Assembly (NCBI GenBank): GCA_905250115.1
Contig: CAJNOI010000202.1
Coordinates: forward strand, 85,052 to 149,051
Reading direction: 5' to 3'
Source: Adineta steineri
Lineage: Eukaryota > Rotifera > Eurotatoria > Adinetida > Adinetidae
DNA: 64,000 nt
Every line of letters begins with the position of its first letter. The first letter of the stretch is position 1. Positions 52,201-62,826 of this stretch are shown here, piece by piece. The notes beneath the pieces were generated by a model, which saw only the letters and a list, made by a program, of their open reading frames with translations, was not told the DNA's origin and searched no databases. Position numbers and translations under genes: made by a program.

Positions 52201-54894
52201 TCTGTTTCTCCATTCGTCAGTTTAAACAGAAAGATAAAATACAGAGATAATGCTAGATGTTCCAGTGCGATGTTTTGTGACGATGTGTACTGGAGGAAAG
52301 TGTCACAAAGATCTCGATCTAAATCGAATGAAATAGATGTTCCAAAACTAGATCGGTATTCATTCGTAGGTCGATATCGATCATATGGCAATGAGAGAGA
52401 CTGATCTAGTTTGTAATCATGCAGAGCATCATGCCAGAATATGCTTGCACCAATCATAGCCATGTGTTGTTCCATGATAGCATCTAAAAAAGAGAGAAAG
52501 ACATGATATGATTATAAAAAGAGAAGTATGGATAGTTACAGTCGAGATAGCGAAGTCTGATGGTGCTGTCATCATTGAGTAGCTGACTTGTGGTGTATGC
52601 TTGATGAAGATCATGGAGAAATATCTTCATTGATGGACAGTCGAACGAGGCATGATGAAAGTTGAAGATGATGATATCGTTATCGGAGATAAGATCATTA
52701 GTAGAAACTTGTTTATAACGAACAAGATGACATCGGAAGACAAGACCCTGAGCAAGATCGAAAATATGAGGATTATGTGTCTCATTGTGTATAATTTCAT
52801 CCAATTGTTCATTTGTTTCATAAATGCTTTCGACTATAGAAAATCGATTGCTTTTATGATTCAGTTGGTCAACAACTCGTTGTGTAAGAATGTTTTTTGT
52901 AGTATCAAAAACAAATGATGTTCTTAGAGATTGATGTTTTTCAACAACAAGATGGAGTGCATAGCAAAGCTGCTGAACAGACAAGGTATGATCAGCTGAA
53001 AGACGATAGCAAAATACCATATTGTATGTTGCCAATTGTGATTCATCCAAATGCAGACGACGTTCTTCATTGAGCCATATTTGGTGTTGAGCATATGAAG
53101 CTGGTTCTACGATAGTCACATATTATTCTTACACACTTATTAAGTTTATTCTCACAGTTAAATACTCGAATCTCTCGCAAATAGCTGAAGTTATACATTT
53201 TTATGTTCGAAGGGGTTTAGAATATTTCTACAAGTTATGCATCATGTAAGAGCTTTAATTCATGCAGATGTGTAAAGAGGAATTAGAAACGAGTTTTCTT
53301 CGAAGCACTTACTTATTTCAGAGAAATGTCGTAATGATTCGATGACGTTTGATAAAGTTTCAACGTTCATTGGTAAAAGAGAAAGATTTCCAATTTTTTC
53401 AAAACTTGGGTCGAAACCAATGGTTTTTTTATTTTCAGTGAAGATGTGTGAAAGTATATTCTGAAAATATCGACCAATGTTGGACACCGTCACTTTATCA
53501 TAACAATCAGCGCTACATTCGAAAATGCAATAAGTCGTTTGACTGGACTGATTATGGATCAGTTTTAAATTCATATCATGAGAAGCAATACCATTGCCAT
53601 GTAGCCAAGATTGTTCAGTATATAAACTTAATGTCACATCATTTGTCTTGGCTATCGATTTCATTTCACTAGTTGAAGAAGAGTGAGTTTCTTCATATTG
53701 AAAATGTAATGGAATCTTGCTTGAACATAACTCGCTATTGCCCCTGATGATCTGTTGATAAGGTAGTTGACAGTGATTAAGAATGTCCATGTCCAATTGA
53801 TAAATTCGCTGTACCAAGTTAATAAAGCTTTCATTTGCATTAATTTTTATACGATATGGTAATAAATTCGCAAACGTACCAATCATGCATTTTGTATCAA
53901 CCAATGATCGATTTTTTGTAGGACAGGTCACACACAAGTCACTAATAGTACCATCATTGAGTTCATAAATAAAAAGAAAGAAGCACGCTAATGTTGTATG
54001 AGACATAGACAAATTATGTAATGATGCAAATTCCATTTGAGCTTTGACAAGTATCGAATCCAGTATAAACGATGTACTATGCCCTTCTCCAGAACGCTTT
54101 CTTGTGTCGAATGGGTGCGTAAATGGTGTCGGATAGTTTGCATCAAGGCTGTAGTCATCAATCATTTTTGACCAAAACTGTTGGGCTCTTCGTATTTGAG
54201 AGTCTTCGGGAATATTAACGAATTGTTGATGCTCATGCAGACTGAAACTGATATATTGTAACCTTTCAACATCCACTTCCATTTGATCGTATGCTTTTGT
54301 AAATGCAACAAGAAACGGACTGATAGAATTATAATCGAATGCTACACCATGAAATATAAAAATAACCAAATCTTGAGGATATAATTTCTCCATGTCATCG
54401 TCAGATCCCATCTTAACTAGATGACAACGAATAACTAAACCATGTTCTAATTCAGCAAAATGCTTGACTGATTCATTCCTAAGTAGATCAGCAACTTCAT
54501 CAAGACCTTGTATATCGTTTGCTGTTATTTCAAGGGAGTAAGCGTTATTGTTGTCCAAAGATTGCACTGCTTGGACCAACATATTACGATTTTTATCGAA
54601 GTAAAGTGCAGTTCGAAATATTTCATGCTGTTCAAGAACAGCAACAACGGCCGAACGAATGCGCTCAATTGACATTGAGCCATGTTTAATCACTAAAGGT
54701 AAAACAAAATTATGCATAGCAGGTGAGATTGATGGATCGTGATGGATCTTTTCATCGAACCATATCCGTTCTTGTGCAAAGGATGCAGCACTTTGCGAAC
54801 ACCCAGCAGTAGGAATAGCTGATGATGCTGGTGTAAGCATCATTTTTTGTTCTTGAACCTTTTGTAATAAAGCCATTTCCATCATTGTTGACAT
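38241..54894 (-). CDS. NRPS-1: three-module synthetase with membrane terminal domain
   Basis: Exons chain from ATG 54894 (MSTMMEMALLQKVQEQ) to the stop at 38243-38241, apart from the 100-N gap. Exons: 54894-53313, 53106-52540, 52483-51390, 51330-51031, 50976-50646, 50588-49593, 49531-48074, gap, to 45969, 45902-44400, 43698-43135, 43080-42014, 41958-41659, 41603-41273, 41216-38509, 38447-38241. Domain order is C-C-A-T / C-[C-A missing]-A-T / C-C-A-T / terminal region. A domains show SGSTGTPKA or SGSTGVPKA, YGPAE, YRTGDL, NGKIDRK. T domains show GGHSR, GGHSL and GGTSL with the phosphopantetheine serine. No thioesterase is present. In the family such enzymes activate amino acids with ATP and join them on carrier domains. 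No in-frame stop was found. Product unknown; horizontal origin inferred. Confidence 0.9.
40290..42180 (-). other. NRPS-1 A3-T3
   Basis: A motifs: LTYAELL, AYIIFTSGSTGVPKA, CSFDIHVQE, NYYGPAEIT, GELLVGG, FYRTGDLV, NGKIDRK. The carrier reads PFGQLGGTSLDAIRAL. Pocket residues by alignment to GrsA-A: D-I-Q-F-C-G-Y-I-A-K, different from A1 at several positions, so a different amino acid is likely. Confidence 0.83.
42180..43698 (-). other. NRPS-1 C3b: condensation domain, split by an intron
   Basis: Starts APASFAQCRIWSQNQ. The core NFHHALFDYPS has Tyr in place of the usual Gly. The intron (43081-43134) sits at the same Y-I-D-Y site as in C1b. C5 reads IGLFENIIPLRC. Confidence 0.83.
44400..45902 (-). 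other. NRPS-1 C3a: condensation domain
   Basis: Single exon starting AGASFAQERIYLDEQIRFS. The core TIHHACFDGSSR is canonical and IGMFVSTLPYRV is intact. A roughly 700-base intron (43699-44399) separates it from C3b. Confidence 0.85.
45969..46689 (-). other. NRPS-1 A2 (C-terminal part) and T2
   Basis: Starts in the gap. YYRTGDLV, KDHQIKLHGQRIELGEIERC and PLNPNGKIDRK are present, then a carrier domain with NLFTIGGHSLLIMQL (serine at about 46157). The substrate pocket is lost in the gap. Confidence 0.85.
46690..46789. other. Assembly gap (100 N) inside NRPS-1
   Basis: A placeholder of exactly 100 N. The coding sequence to its left starts within A2 (DLTSKALVEIDGQLYYRTGD). The gap therefore replaces the C2b domain and the A2 core up to the region before YRTGDL, which is several kilobases if module 2 resembles modules 1 and 3. 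Confidence 0.97.
46790..48073 (-). other. Right flank of gap: enlarged intron, no domain remnants
   Basis: The sequence from the C2a donor to the gap contains no recognisable NRPS coding on either strand. In module 3 the equivalent C-a/C-b intron is about 700 bases, in module 1 about 200. I read this as intron sequence up to the gap. A plus-strand frame at 47684-47962 lacks any family signature. Confidence 0.6.
48074..49531 (-). other. NRPS-1 C2a: condensation domain
   Basis: Single exon beginning SMASFAQERIFLDEKIRFS. The core YFHHAAVDGTS is canonical (HHxxxDG) and IGMFVSTLPYCV is intact. It ends at a GT donor after ATEG. Confidence 0.85.
49593..51540 (-). other. NRPS-1 A1-T1: adenylation and carrier domains
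   Basis: A motifs in order: LTYSELL, MAYIIFTSGSTGTPKA, CSFDIHVQE (A4), NLYGPAEAT, GELFVGG, YYRTGDLV, NGKIDRK. The carrier motif NFFTIGGHSR holds the attachment serine (about 49773). Pocket residues aligned to GrsA-A read D-I-Q-H-C-S-L-I-G-K; no confident substrate follows from this. Confidence 0.85.
51540..53106 (-). other. NRPS-1 C1b: condensation domain, split by an intron
   Basis: Begins PASYAQHQIWLNEE, with the core motif NFHHASFDCPS: both His and the Asp are kept, Gly after Asp is Cys. An intron (52484-52539) falls in the conserved Y-L-D-Y site after the core. C5 reads IGMFVNAMPLRC. Confidence 0.82.
53313..54894 (-). other. NRPS-1 C1a: loading-position condensation domain
   Basis: A single uninterrupted exon. 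The C1-like motif is SAASFAQERIWFDEK. The HHxxxD motif reads IFHGVAFDY: the first His and the Asp remain, but the second, catalytic His is Gly. The IGTFANLLPYRI block (C5) is intact. No carrier domain precedes it. Confidence 0.8.
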
Positions 54895-55110
54895 TTTGTA
54901 TTCTAATTTGGTAAGTGGTAGAAGCCTAATAAACAAGTACTGTGAGAAATAGAATTATCTGAAAAGAATAAAGCAAATATAATTGTTCTCATCGACACTC
55001 ATATCAAATCAAACAAAGAAATCAGAACTATACGATATTCTGTTACGAAATTACATTAAAAATAAAATTAATGTGAATGTTTTGCATTACCCATGCTGTA
55101 ATGATCGTAG

Positions 55111-55479
55111 TTACTTCATCAGATGAAAACCTTCATAGTCATTGATGGCGATTTTTTCGCATTTTTCCATATAAATATCAAAGCCTCCTACATAAGATAT
55201 AAAGACTCGTGGTTTTCCAGAGATATTTGCTCCGTTGTAGATTGGCTTGGATGTTCAAAAAAAGCGTATTTTCGACAACATCATTTACATGTTTAACCCA
55301 AGTGTTTTCTACCTCTAGAGTAGATTCTATCATATTGATATCATGCGTTTGTAGATATTCCAAACATTTTGTTATCTATTTAACATGTTGTTCGATATGT
55401 GGAACCATATTAGCTAAGTCAGATGGAGCACCGGAACCATTAATTGAAGATAAGTTTGGAAAGTCAACGATCATCAGAC
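55111..55479 (-). pseudogene. Decayed Baeyer-Villiger/flavin monooxygenase 3' fragment
   Basis: After an acceptor (TATTTAG) the frame reads LMIVDFPNLSSINGSGAPSD then LANMVPHIEQHV, and then hits a stop. The same frame resumes with YLQTHDINMIES and ENTWVKHVNDVVENTLF. After a frameshift it reads YNGANISGKPRVFISYVGG and ends at a stop at 55113-55111. These blocks are the C-terminal part of cyclohexanone-monooxygenase-type enzymes (FPNL..GPGSPS, WYxGANIPGKPR). The FAD- and NADPH-binding N-terminal parts are absent here. A frame loss and an internal stop make it a remnant. It lies between the two NRPS loci on the same strand. Confidence 0.72.
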
Positions 55480-55508
55480 CTAAATAATACGGATACAAGC
55501 AAGCAGAC

Positions 55509-55600
55509 AATTTATGTTTGCAAGACTCTTCTCTACGAGAAAGAGAATATTAAAATTTTCCTTTTACCATTCTATATATTGAGAAAATATTCTCTATTAA
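55509..55600 (+). repeat. Direct repeat copy 1 (pair with 63845-63937)
   Basis: Contains TATGTTTGCAAGACTCTT, then ACGAGAAAGAGAATATT, then CTATATATTGAGAAAAT, shared in the same order, spacing and orientation with the copy at the right end of the window. A handful of substitutions separate them. Confidence 0.8.
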
Positions 55601-55604
55601 TAAA

Positions 55605-56105
55605 AAGAAAATCGAATATATACCTGATAAAGAGCAATGCTAATACGGTCTTGTTCAAAATCTTAAATTGATGGTAGATTTAAAATAGGGGGTAAACGTG
55701 CTTTTAATAAGTGAATATTATCATGAGTTAATGAAATATTTAATTTTTGAAAAATATTTTCTGATTTATCATGCCATTATTTATTTAATTGTTCTGTAAA
55801 AAGATAGAATTGATATTGTAGAGTTTTTTGTTGTGATGAATAATCATTAAAATGAAAATTTATTTTTGAATATTAATTTGATAAAACCATTGAAGATTAA
55901 ATTGACTTGAATTTTGTGGAATTTCAAATCGATTTTCATTTAATTTAATTTAATTGTACTTTTTGATGATATTTGTTGGAGTAATTCATTAAATAATTTT
56001 GTTACTAATGATGAATGTGTTGGAAACGTCATTTTAATTAAATTTTTCATTAGGGTTTGATGTTTATTAGTTTTAATTTTATTGAATAATATGATATTAT
56101 TATGA
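55605..56105 (-). other. Decayed coding sequence, family unknown
   Basis: The minus strand gives protein-like pieces in shifting frames, for example FPTHSSLVTKLFNELLQQIS, then WHDKSENIFQKLNISLTHDN followed by IHLLKARLPPILNLPSI and an in-frame stop, ending in a donor-like CAG/GTATAT near 55622. It sits between the truncated A domain of NRPS-2 and the monooxygenase fragment. I do not recognise it; it may be a further lost domain or gene. Confidence 0.35.
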
Positions 56106-59100
56106 AATAATTATTACCACTGTTGGTGTGCCTGTTGAACTATTAGTAAAGATTACAAAAGCGACATTTTAGAGTTTATTGTGAAAGTTGAAAATAGATC
56201 TAAATAATTTGTATTGATTGTTTCATTATTATTATTTATTATTATTGTATTAATATTAATTATCATCGTTTGCTCTTTAAATTTATTATGTGTTGTTGAA
56301 TCTACTAGAACTAGATTATTTTGAGTTTGTTCGATAAGAGATTGAAGACGATGTTCATGATCTCGCGAGGTGATAATGGACAATAGGAACCACCAGCCAT
56401 AATAATAGATAACATACAAATAAACTATAATATAACAATAATTAATTAAATACAAAATAGTTCGCTTTAGAAGATAACTTACCATTGATATACTACGATC
56501 TATACATTGACATACAACATTACCAGGAATATAATTTTAGTTTGTTCAAAACTCAAGAGATAAACATTGTGCATAATATAATAATTCATTATAAGTAAGA
56601 GATTGTTCATCAAGTTCTATGGCTATCTTTTGTGATTGTTTATTTACTTGCTGAATAGATTCATATTGCAAACAATGAGTAGATGAAGAAAATAAAGTTT
56701 GAGGATTATTAATTGATTCCATAAGAATTTTTTCATTAGGTAATATTATTGAAGATTCATGAATCGATTGACAAGTTTCATTTATTGAATCTGACGGGAA
56801 AAGTTGTTGAAGTAAAATTTGAAATCGTTGTTCAATTTTATATATTGTTGATGGATTGAACAAATCAAGAGATGCCTCGATTGAACATAATAATTGATCG
56901 GTTATTGTATCATGTATAATACTAAGAGAAAAATCAAATTTACTTGTTATTTCATCTGTATGTATTTGAATTGAATAGGGCATAGTATAAATAGGAACAC
57001 CACCTACTGTCACTTCATCATGATTATGTTCAGTTGAAAAAGAAACAAATTCAAAGAATACATCAAGAAATGTAGGACGAGAAATATGTGGATGTTGAGC
57101 AAGAATCCGTTGAAGAGGAGAATAAGAATGTTCGAATGTTTGTGTTGCTATTGTTTGTACATGTTTTTCAAATTCATGAAATGAATGATTAGAATTAATT
57201 TGACATCGCATTGGAAGTGCATTAACAAACATTCCAATAATTGACATTAATTCAGGTTTCGAACGACCATAGTTATTCATAACAATACATATATCATTTT
57301 CATTATTGGCTAATTTAAATAAGAATGTATAATAAGAAGCAAGTGCTAAATATTCAAGTTTAATATTATATGTTGAAGCATAGGTTAGAAATGCTTTTGA
57401 AAGATCATTGTCAAATTGAAATGAAATTGAAGTTCCACGACCTGTACGATGCTCATCGGAAACATGATGTCGATCAAATGGTAATTGTAAAGGTCGATCG
57501 ATTTCACAATCACGAAGAGCATCAAGCCAAAAAGCATTGGCAGCTGTCATCGGCATTTGTTGTTCAGCCACAGCATCTTAAATAAAATGAAAAGTATGTC
57601 AGTATAAGATATAAAAACAATAAACAAAATAAGTTAACATACAATCAAGATAACGCAAAGTTGTATTATCATCATTTTCCAAGTAACCCATTGTATATGC
57701 TTGATCAAGATCTTGACAAAACATTTTCATTGATGGAAAATCAAACAAAGCATGATGAAAATTAAAGATAAGCGCATCTTTTTCGCAAATTATTCCTTTT
57801 TGAGAACTGTTTTTATAATAAACAACATGACATCGACAAACAATACCAATTAATAGATTAAAATTATTTGGATTCCCACGTTCATTATGCATAATTTTAT
57901 TGAGATCTTCATCTGTTTCGAAAGTACTTTCAATAAATGTAAATAATTCTTTATTATCAGTATGATCAATAATCTTTTGCATTAATATATTTTTATTTGT
58001 ATCGAAATAGAGTGATGTACGAAGAGCAGAATGTTTCATAAGAATATGTTGTAAAGCTTGACGAAGTTTAGATATTGATAGAGTACCACCTGATGAAAGT
58101 CGATGAAGAAAAGGCATATTATATATGGCAACTTGAGAATTTTTTGAATCAAAACGAATTCGTTCATCAAGCCAAATACGTGCTTGAGCATATGATGCTG
58201 GTGCTATATAATAATAATAAGAACATTAAAAGATGAATATACTTAATTATAATGGGAATGGATAAGGATCTAAGTGTGAATCCTGTACATGCATATTTCT
58301 ATCGTCTAATAATTTTCTCAAATACATTAAAGACATATATTTACCTTCATTCATAATATCTGGTTGTCGACAAAAAACTATTCGTTCCATTTCATAAACT
58401 TCTTCTGGTAAAATAAGACTAAGTTTAGTTATAGGTGAAACAAGAATATCAGTTTGATTAATATTAGAATCCATTGAAAATAGTTGTTCAATAAGATATT
58501 CAAATCGTCGAGCAATTTTTGTAACTGTCATATCTTCGAATAGATCATGTGAACAAACAAAACGACATGATAACATCTCATCATTTGACATTGGATTATA
58601 AATAAATGTTAATGCAAAATCAAATTTAGCAATTTCAATGGATTGTTTTAATTCAATTGGTTTTAAACTGACATCATCTAAAGATAATTGATCAATATCA
58701 GGAGATCGAGTAATAAAATCAAATACTGTTTGAAGAAAAGCAACATTAGATTGATTAGCATGAATATCAGTTAGAATATTTTGTAATGGATAATGAGAAT
58801 GTTCAAGAATTGATATACATTTATCTTGTACTTGTTTAACAAGTTCATTAAATGACCAATTAGAATTAAGTTTCATACGATATGGTAATGTTGAAATAAA
58901 CATTCCCATCATATTTTGTAATTCAGTTTTATATCGATTTGCATTATGACAAGAAATACATAAATCATTTTGATCTTGAGTTAATTTAAATAGGAAAATA
59001 TAAAATAATGCCATACCTAATTGAAATGGAGTAGTTTGATGTGTAGAAACATAATTAAGAAATGATTTTGAAATATTTTTATTAAAGAAATCTGAGTAAT

Positions 59101-59400
59101 TGAAGCAAAACCAGATCGTTGATCATTAGATAAACAATGTTGATCAGTCGATAATGATAATCGATGTTCAAAATCATAGTCTTTCAATTGTAGAAGCCAA
59201 AAATCACGTGATGGTTTCATATCAATTAAACGTTCGTGAACAGAATAATCAATATATTGTAATAAATCTTCGTCACCTGTCCATTTTACATTTGTATTAT
59301 AAGCAAAACAAAGGTCATTTAGAAAAAGTTGATAAGCTGAACGATCTGTTGCAGCATGATGAAATGCTATAAGAAGAATATCAGAATCTGTAATGAATCT

Positions 59401-59437
59401 ATTATTATCATTATTATTATTATTATTATTATTATTA
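59401..59437. repeat. ATT microsatellite encoding an Asn run in NRPS-2 C-a
   Basis: A trinucleotide run within the C-a domain of NRPS-2 encodes about ten asparagines just before the core motif AFHHAATDRS. It is absent from the NRPS-1 domains. Confidence 0.85.
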
Positions 59438-59909
59438 GATACGATTTCTTGTCGAAGTACTTCACAATGAAAAACAAGACCAGTGGATAAATCAAATAAA
59501 TTAGGATTAATAGTTGTTTGATAGAGAATATCTTGCAGTTCATTTTCATTTTTAAATGTTTGATTGGGAACAAGTTGAAATATACGATGCTTATTATCAA
59601 TATGTTGTTCAAGAATACCATTATCATTGTTGAAAGTGAGAAATGTACGTAATATTTTATGTTTATTTAAAATATATTCAATAGCTTCTAATAGACGATC
59701 TATTGATATTGAACCTTGAATAATTTTTAAAGCAGTCAATTCATTGTAGATAGTAATTTTGTTAGAAAAACGCATTTGTTCATCAAGAAAAATACGTTCT
59801 TGAGCAAAAGATGCAATACCTAAAGATTTTCATTATCAATGAGAGAGAGAAAAAAACAACATTTTAGTTTATTTTTTTGAATATTAACATTACAATTTCG
59901 TATTACCTT

Positions 59910-60927
59910 GATTGACATGTAGTGTATGCCAATGTTCTGATTTCATTTGATTGATCGTAATAGATTGAAGTAATTGTGAATGTTGAAGAATAGTTGATTG
60001 TTGAAGAAATAAGGCAATAGAAAGTACACGATTATCAAAATCATATAATTGTTGATATCGATGATAGAGTTCAATAAATAAAAGTGAATGACCACCAATA
60101 CTAAAGAAATTTGCAGTTATTGAAATTTGTTGTCCAATACATCGAAGAATTTCACACCAGATATCATGAATCTGTTTTTGTAATTGATTTTGTGGAAGAT
60201 TAGATCTGTTTTCTAATCCTGTTGTTGATGATGATGATGATGATGAGAGAGTCAATAATGATAAATCCGGTGGTGGAAGACGTTTTCGATCTACTTTTCC
60301 ATTTGGACTCAAAGGTAGTTTTTCAAGTATAACAAATATTGATGGAATCATATGTGATGGTACATTAGATTGACAATGATGACGTAACTGTTCAACATTA
60401 ATCTTATCACTTTGAACATAAGCAATAAGATGATTATCATCCCATTTGATAACAGCACATGTAGTAATGGATGTTAACATAAGTAAACATTGTATAATTT
60501 CTTGTAATTCAATACGTTGTCCACGTAATTTCACTTGAAAATCACTTTGACCGACATAATGAATCAATCCATTGCTATCCATTTGAACAAGATCACCTGT
60601 TTTATAAAATATTTGCTCATTAATATTAATCATTACTTTAGCTGTTGAATCATCACGACCAAGATATCCAACAACTAATTCTCCTTCTTGTTCGATACCA
60701 ACAGTTTGTAAGAACTTGTTTAGTATTAAAAATTGATAATTGGGAAGAGATTGACCTATGGGAATATCTGTTTGATCTTTATTTAGATCAATCAGATGAC
60801 TGGTACAATTAATAGTAAGTTCAGCTGGACCATAATGATTTCGAATTCGACATTCACTTCTCACTTGACTTTTTAATAGATTAACTAATTTATTGTTGAG
60901 AACTTCACCTGTGATAGAATAAGTCAA
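59910..60927 (-). pseudogene. NRPS-2 A (C-terminal half) and T, still open
   Basis: A long open stretch with NHYGPAELT, YKTGDLVQ, NGKVDRK and NFFSIGGHSLLFIEL. GELVVGYLGRDD has lost the few residues found between GG and GYLGRDD in NRPS-1. A Ser run encoded by ATG/TGA-like repeats (about 60223-60245) sits in the linker. Confidence 0.8.
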
Positions 60928-62826
60928 AAAGAATATGATAATAATATAACATAATAATTCTAAAATAACAATGACTAACCACCACTACATACAGTACGTA
61001 ACCATTGTACTGAAGATTTTTGATTAGTAGTATTGAGAAAATGAAATAGACTATTCCATAAATATGGAACAGTATGCATAGTAGTGATCTGTTTTTCATT
61101 CAATATTCCTGCAAGATAATCTAAATCCATATGACCTTCTGGTGGAAGCATTATTAATGTAGCTCCAATAGTTAGTGTACCAACAAGACTTAATAGATGA
61201 TTATCAAAAGAACATCGAACCATCTGTATGATTGTATCAGTTTTTGTTAATATATCAGCATAAACAAATAAGCGTAAAAGTTGAGTGAAATTTCGATGAC
61301 GTAGTTGAACCTAAAGAGAATATTTCCTAATGTTATTGGTACATCTAAAGTTTGATTCAGATGAATACTAGTAGAATTTTCTTCATTATTTATAATTGTA
61401 TCAATATTTAAAGTTATAATATCGATTTCAAAAAGAATACGTGTAGACGAATGAACAAGAACTAAATGACTTTGACTTTCTTTCACAAGAATTTGCAGAC
61501 GTTGTGAAGGATCTTGTGATGATAAAGGATAATAGGCACCACCAGCCATAATAATTGATAAAATGTCAATGACCTAAAGAGAAATAAAGAATATATTATA
61601 TACATATTATTATAAACAATATTTTGTCAATATATTTACCATAGATAAACTTCGCTCTACACATTGACAAATAATATCACCCGATTTCACATTGTATTGA
61701 TTTAATTAGACGAGAGAAAGTTGTTGAACATAATATAAAAGTTCTGTATATGTTAATGATTGTTCATCAAGTTCAACAGCTATTTGTTGTGGATGTTGTA
61801 TTACTTGATAAATAAATTCATGATGCATACGGGTGCCAGAAGGAAACAATGCTTGTGTAATTGTTCATTGACTGTGTAAGCAATCTTTCATTTGATAACA
61901 TTATTGACATTTCATAGATTGATTTATTCTTCATTATATCATTGACAGATGTAAAGAGATCCTATAATATTGAATGAAATTGTTGTGAAATCTTATTTAT
62001 TGTCTCTTGATTGAATAAATCGAGTGATGCATTAATTATACATGAGAATTGATTTATGTTGAGATCATATTGAAAAGTAAGAATGAAATCAAACTTGTTT
62101 ACACCTTCATCTTCATCCATTGCAATTGATAATGGAATACTACAAAGTTCACTATCACCAATCATTATTTACTTCTCAATAGTAATAAAATCAAAAGATA
62201 TATCAAGAAATGTAGGCTTTGAACAATCAGAATGTTGTGCAAGAATATGTTGAAAAGGAAAATATGAATATTTCATACCATTTGTTGCCATTTCTTGAAC
62301 ATATTCAACTAGTTCATGAAATGAACCATCACGATCTAACTGAAATCGTAATGGAATAAGATTTTCATATAATCCAATGATTGATTTAAGTTCATCTTTA
62401 TATCGAGTATGTGTATTCATTCCAATACACATATCTCTTTTTCCATTAGTTAACTTAAATAAGAACATATAATAAGCGACAAGTGCTAGATGTTGAGGTT
62501 CTATATTGTTTGTTAATGCATAGTTAACAAAATCATATGAAAGATCTTGACCAAAATCAAATGAGATTGATGTTCCACGGCCACTTCGATGTTCATTTGA
62601 GAGACGATGTCGATCATAGGGCAATGATTGATAGCGAACCTTGTTTGATTATCAATGGTGCCAAAATATTGTAAACAGGCAGGTCTGAAGAATGAAAATA
62701 AAGTTGTTCATGAAGCCAAATTCGTTGTTGAACAAATGAAGCAACAACTTCTGTTCGTCCCGAAGTCCTAAGTTGCGGTTCTTTATGTACATTTGGTCCT
62801 GCTATGATACCCTTGCGTGAAAGCAT

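Larger units (their letters stand above)
56106..62826 (-). pseudogene. NRPS-2: decayed two-module synthetase
   Basis: Starts MLSRKGIIAGPNVHKEPQLR. Order: C-b (internally deleted)-A (A3 motif missing)-T-C-a (frameshift)-C-b-A (truncated). In-frame stops lie at 62171-62169, 61964-61962, 61708-61706 and 56548-56546. Frameshifts lie near 62640, 59090 and 56365. The first C domain jumps from GSLSI to SLPYDRHRL, losing about 160 residues with HHxxxD. The first A domain lacks the FTSGSTGxPK loop. The last ends after an altered loop (FTNSSTGTPTV). The carrier GGHSL and the second C-b core FHHALFDFPS are still intact, and the introns sit at the same sites as in NRPS-1. The locus can no longer make a full enzyme. 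Confidence 0.88.
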
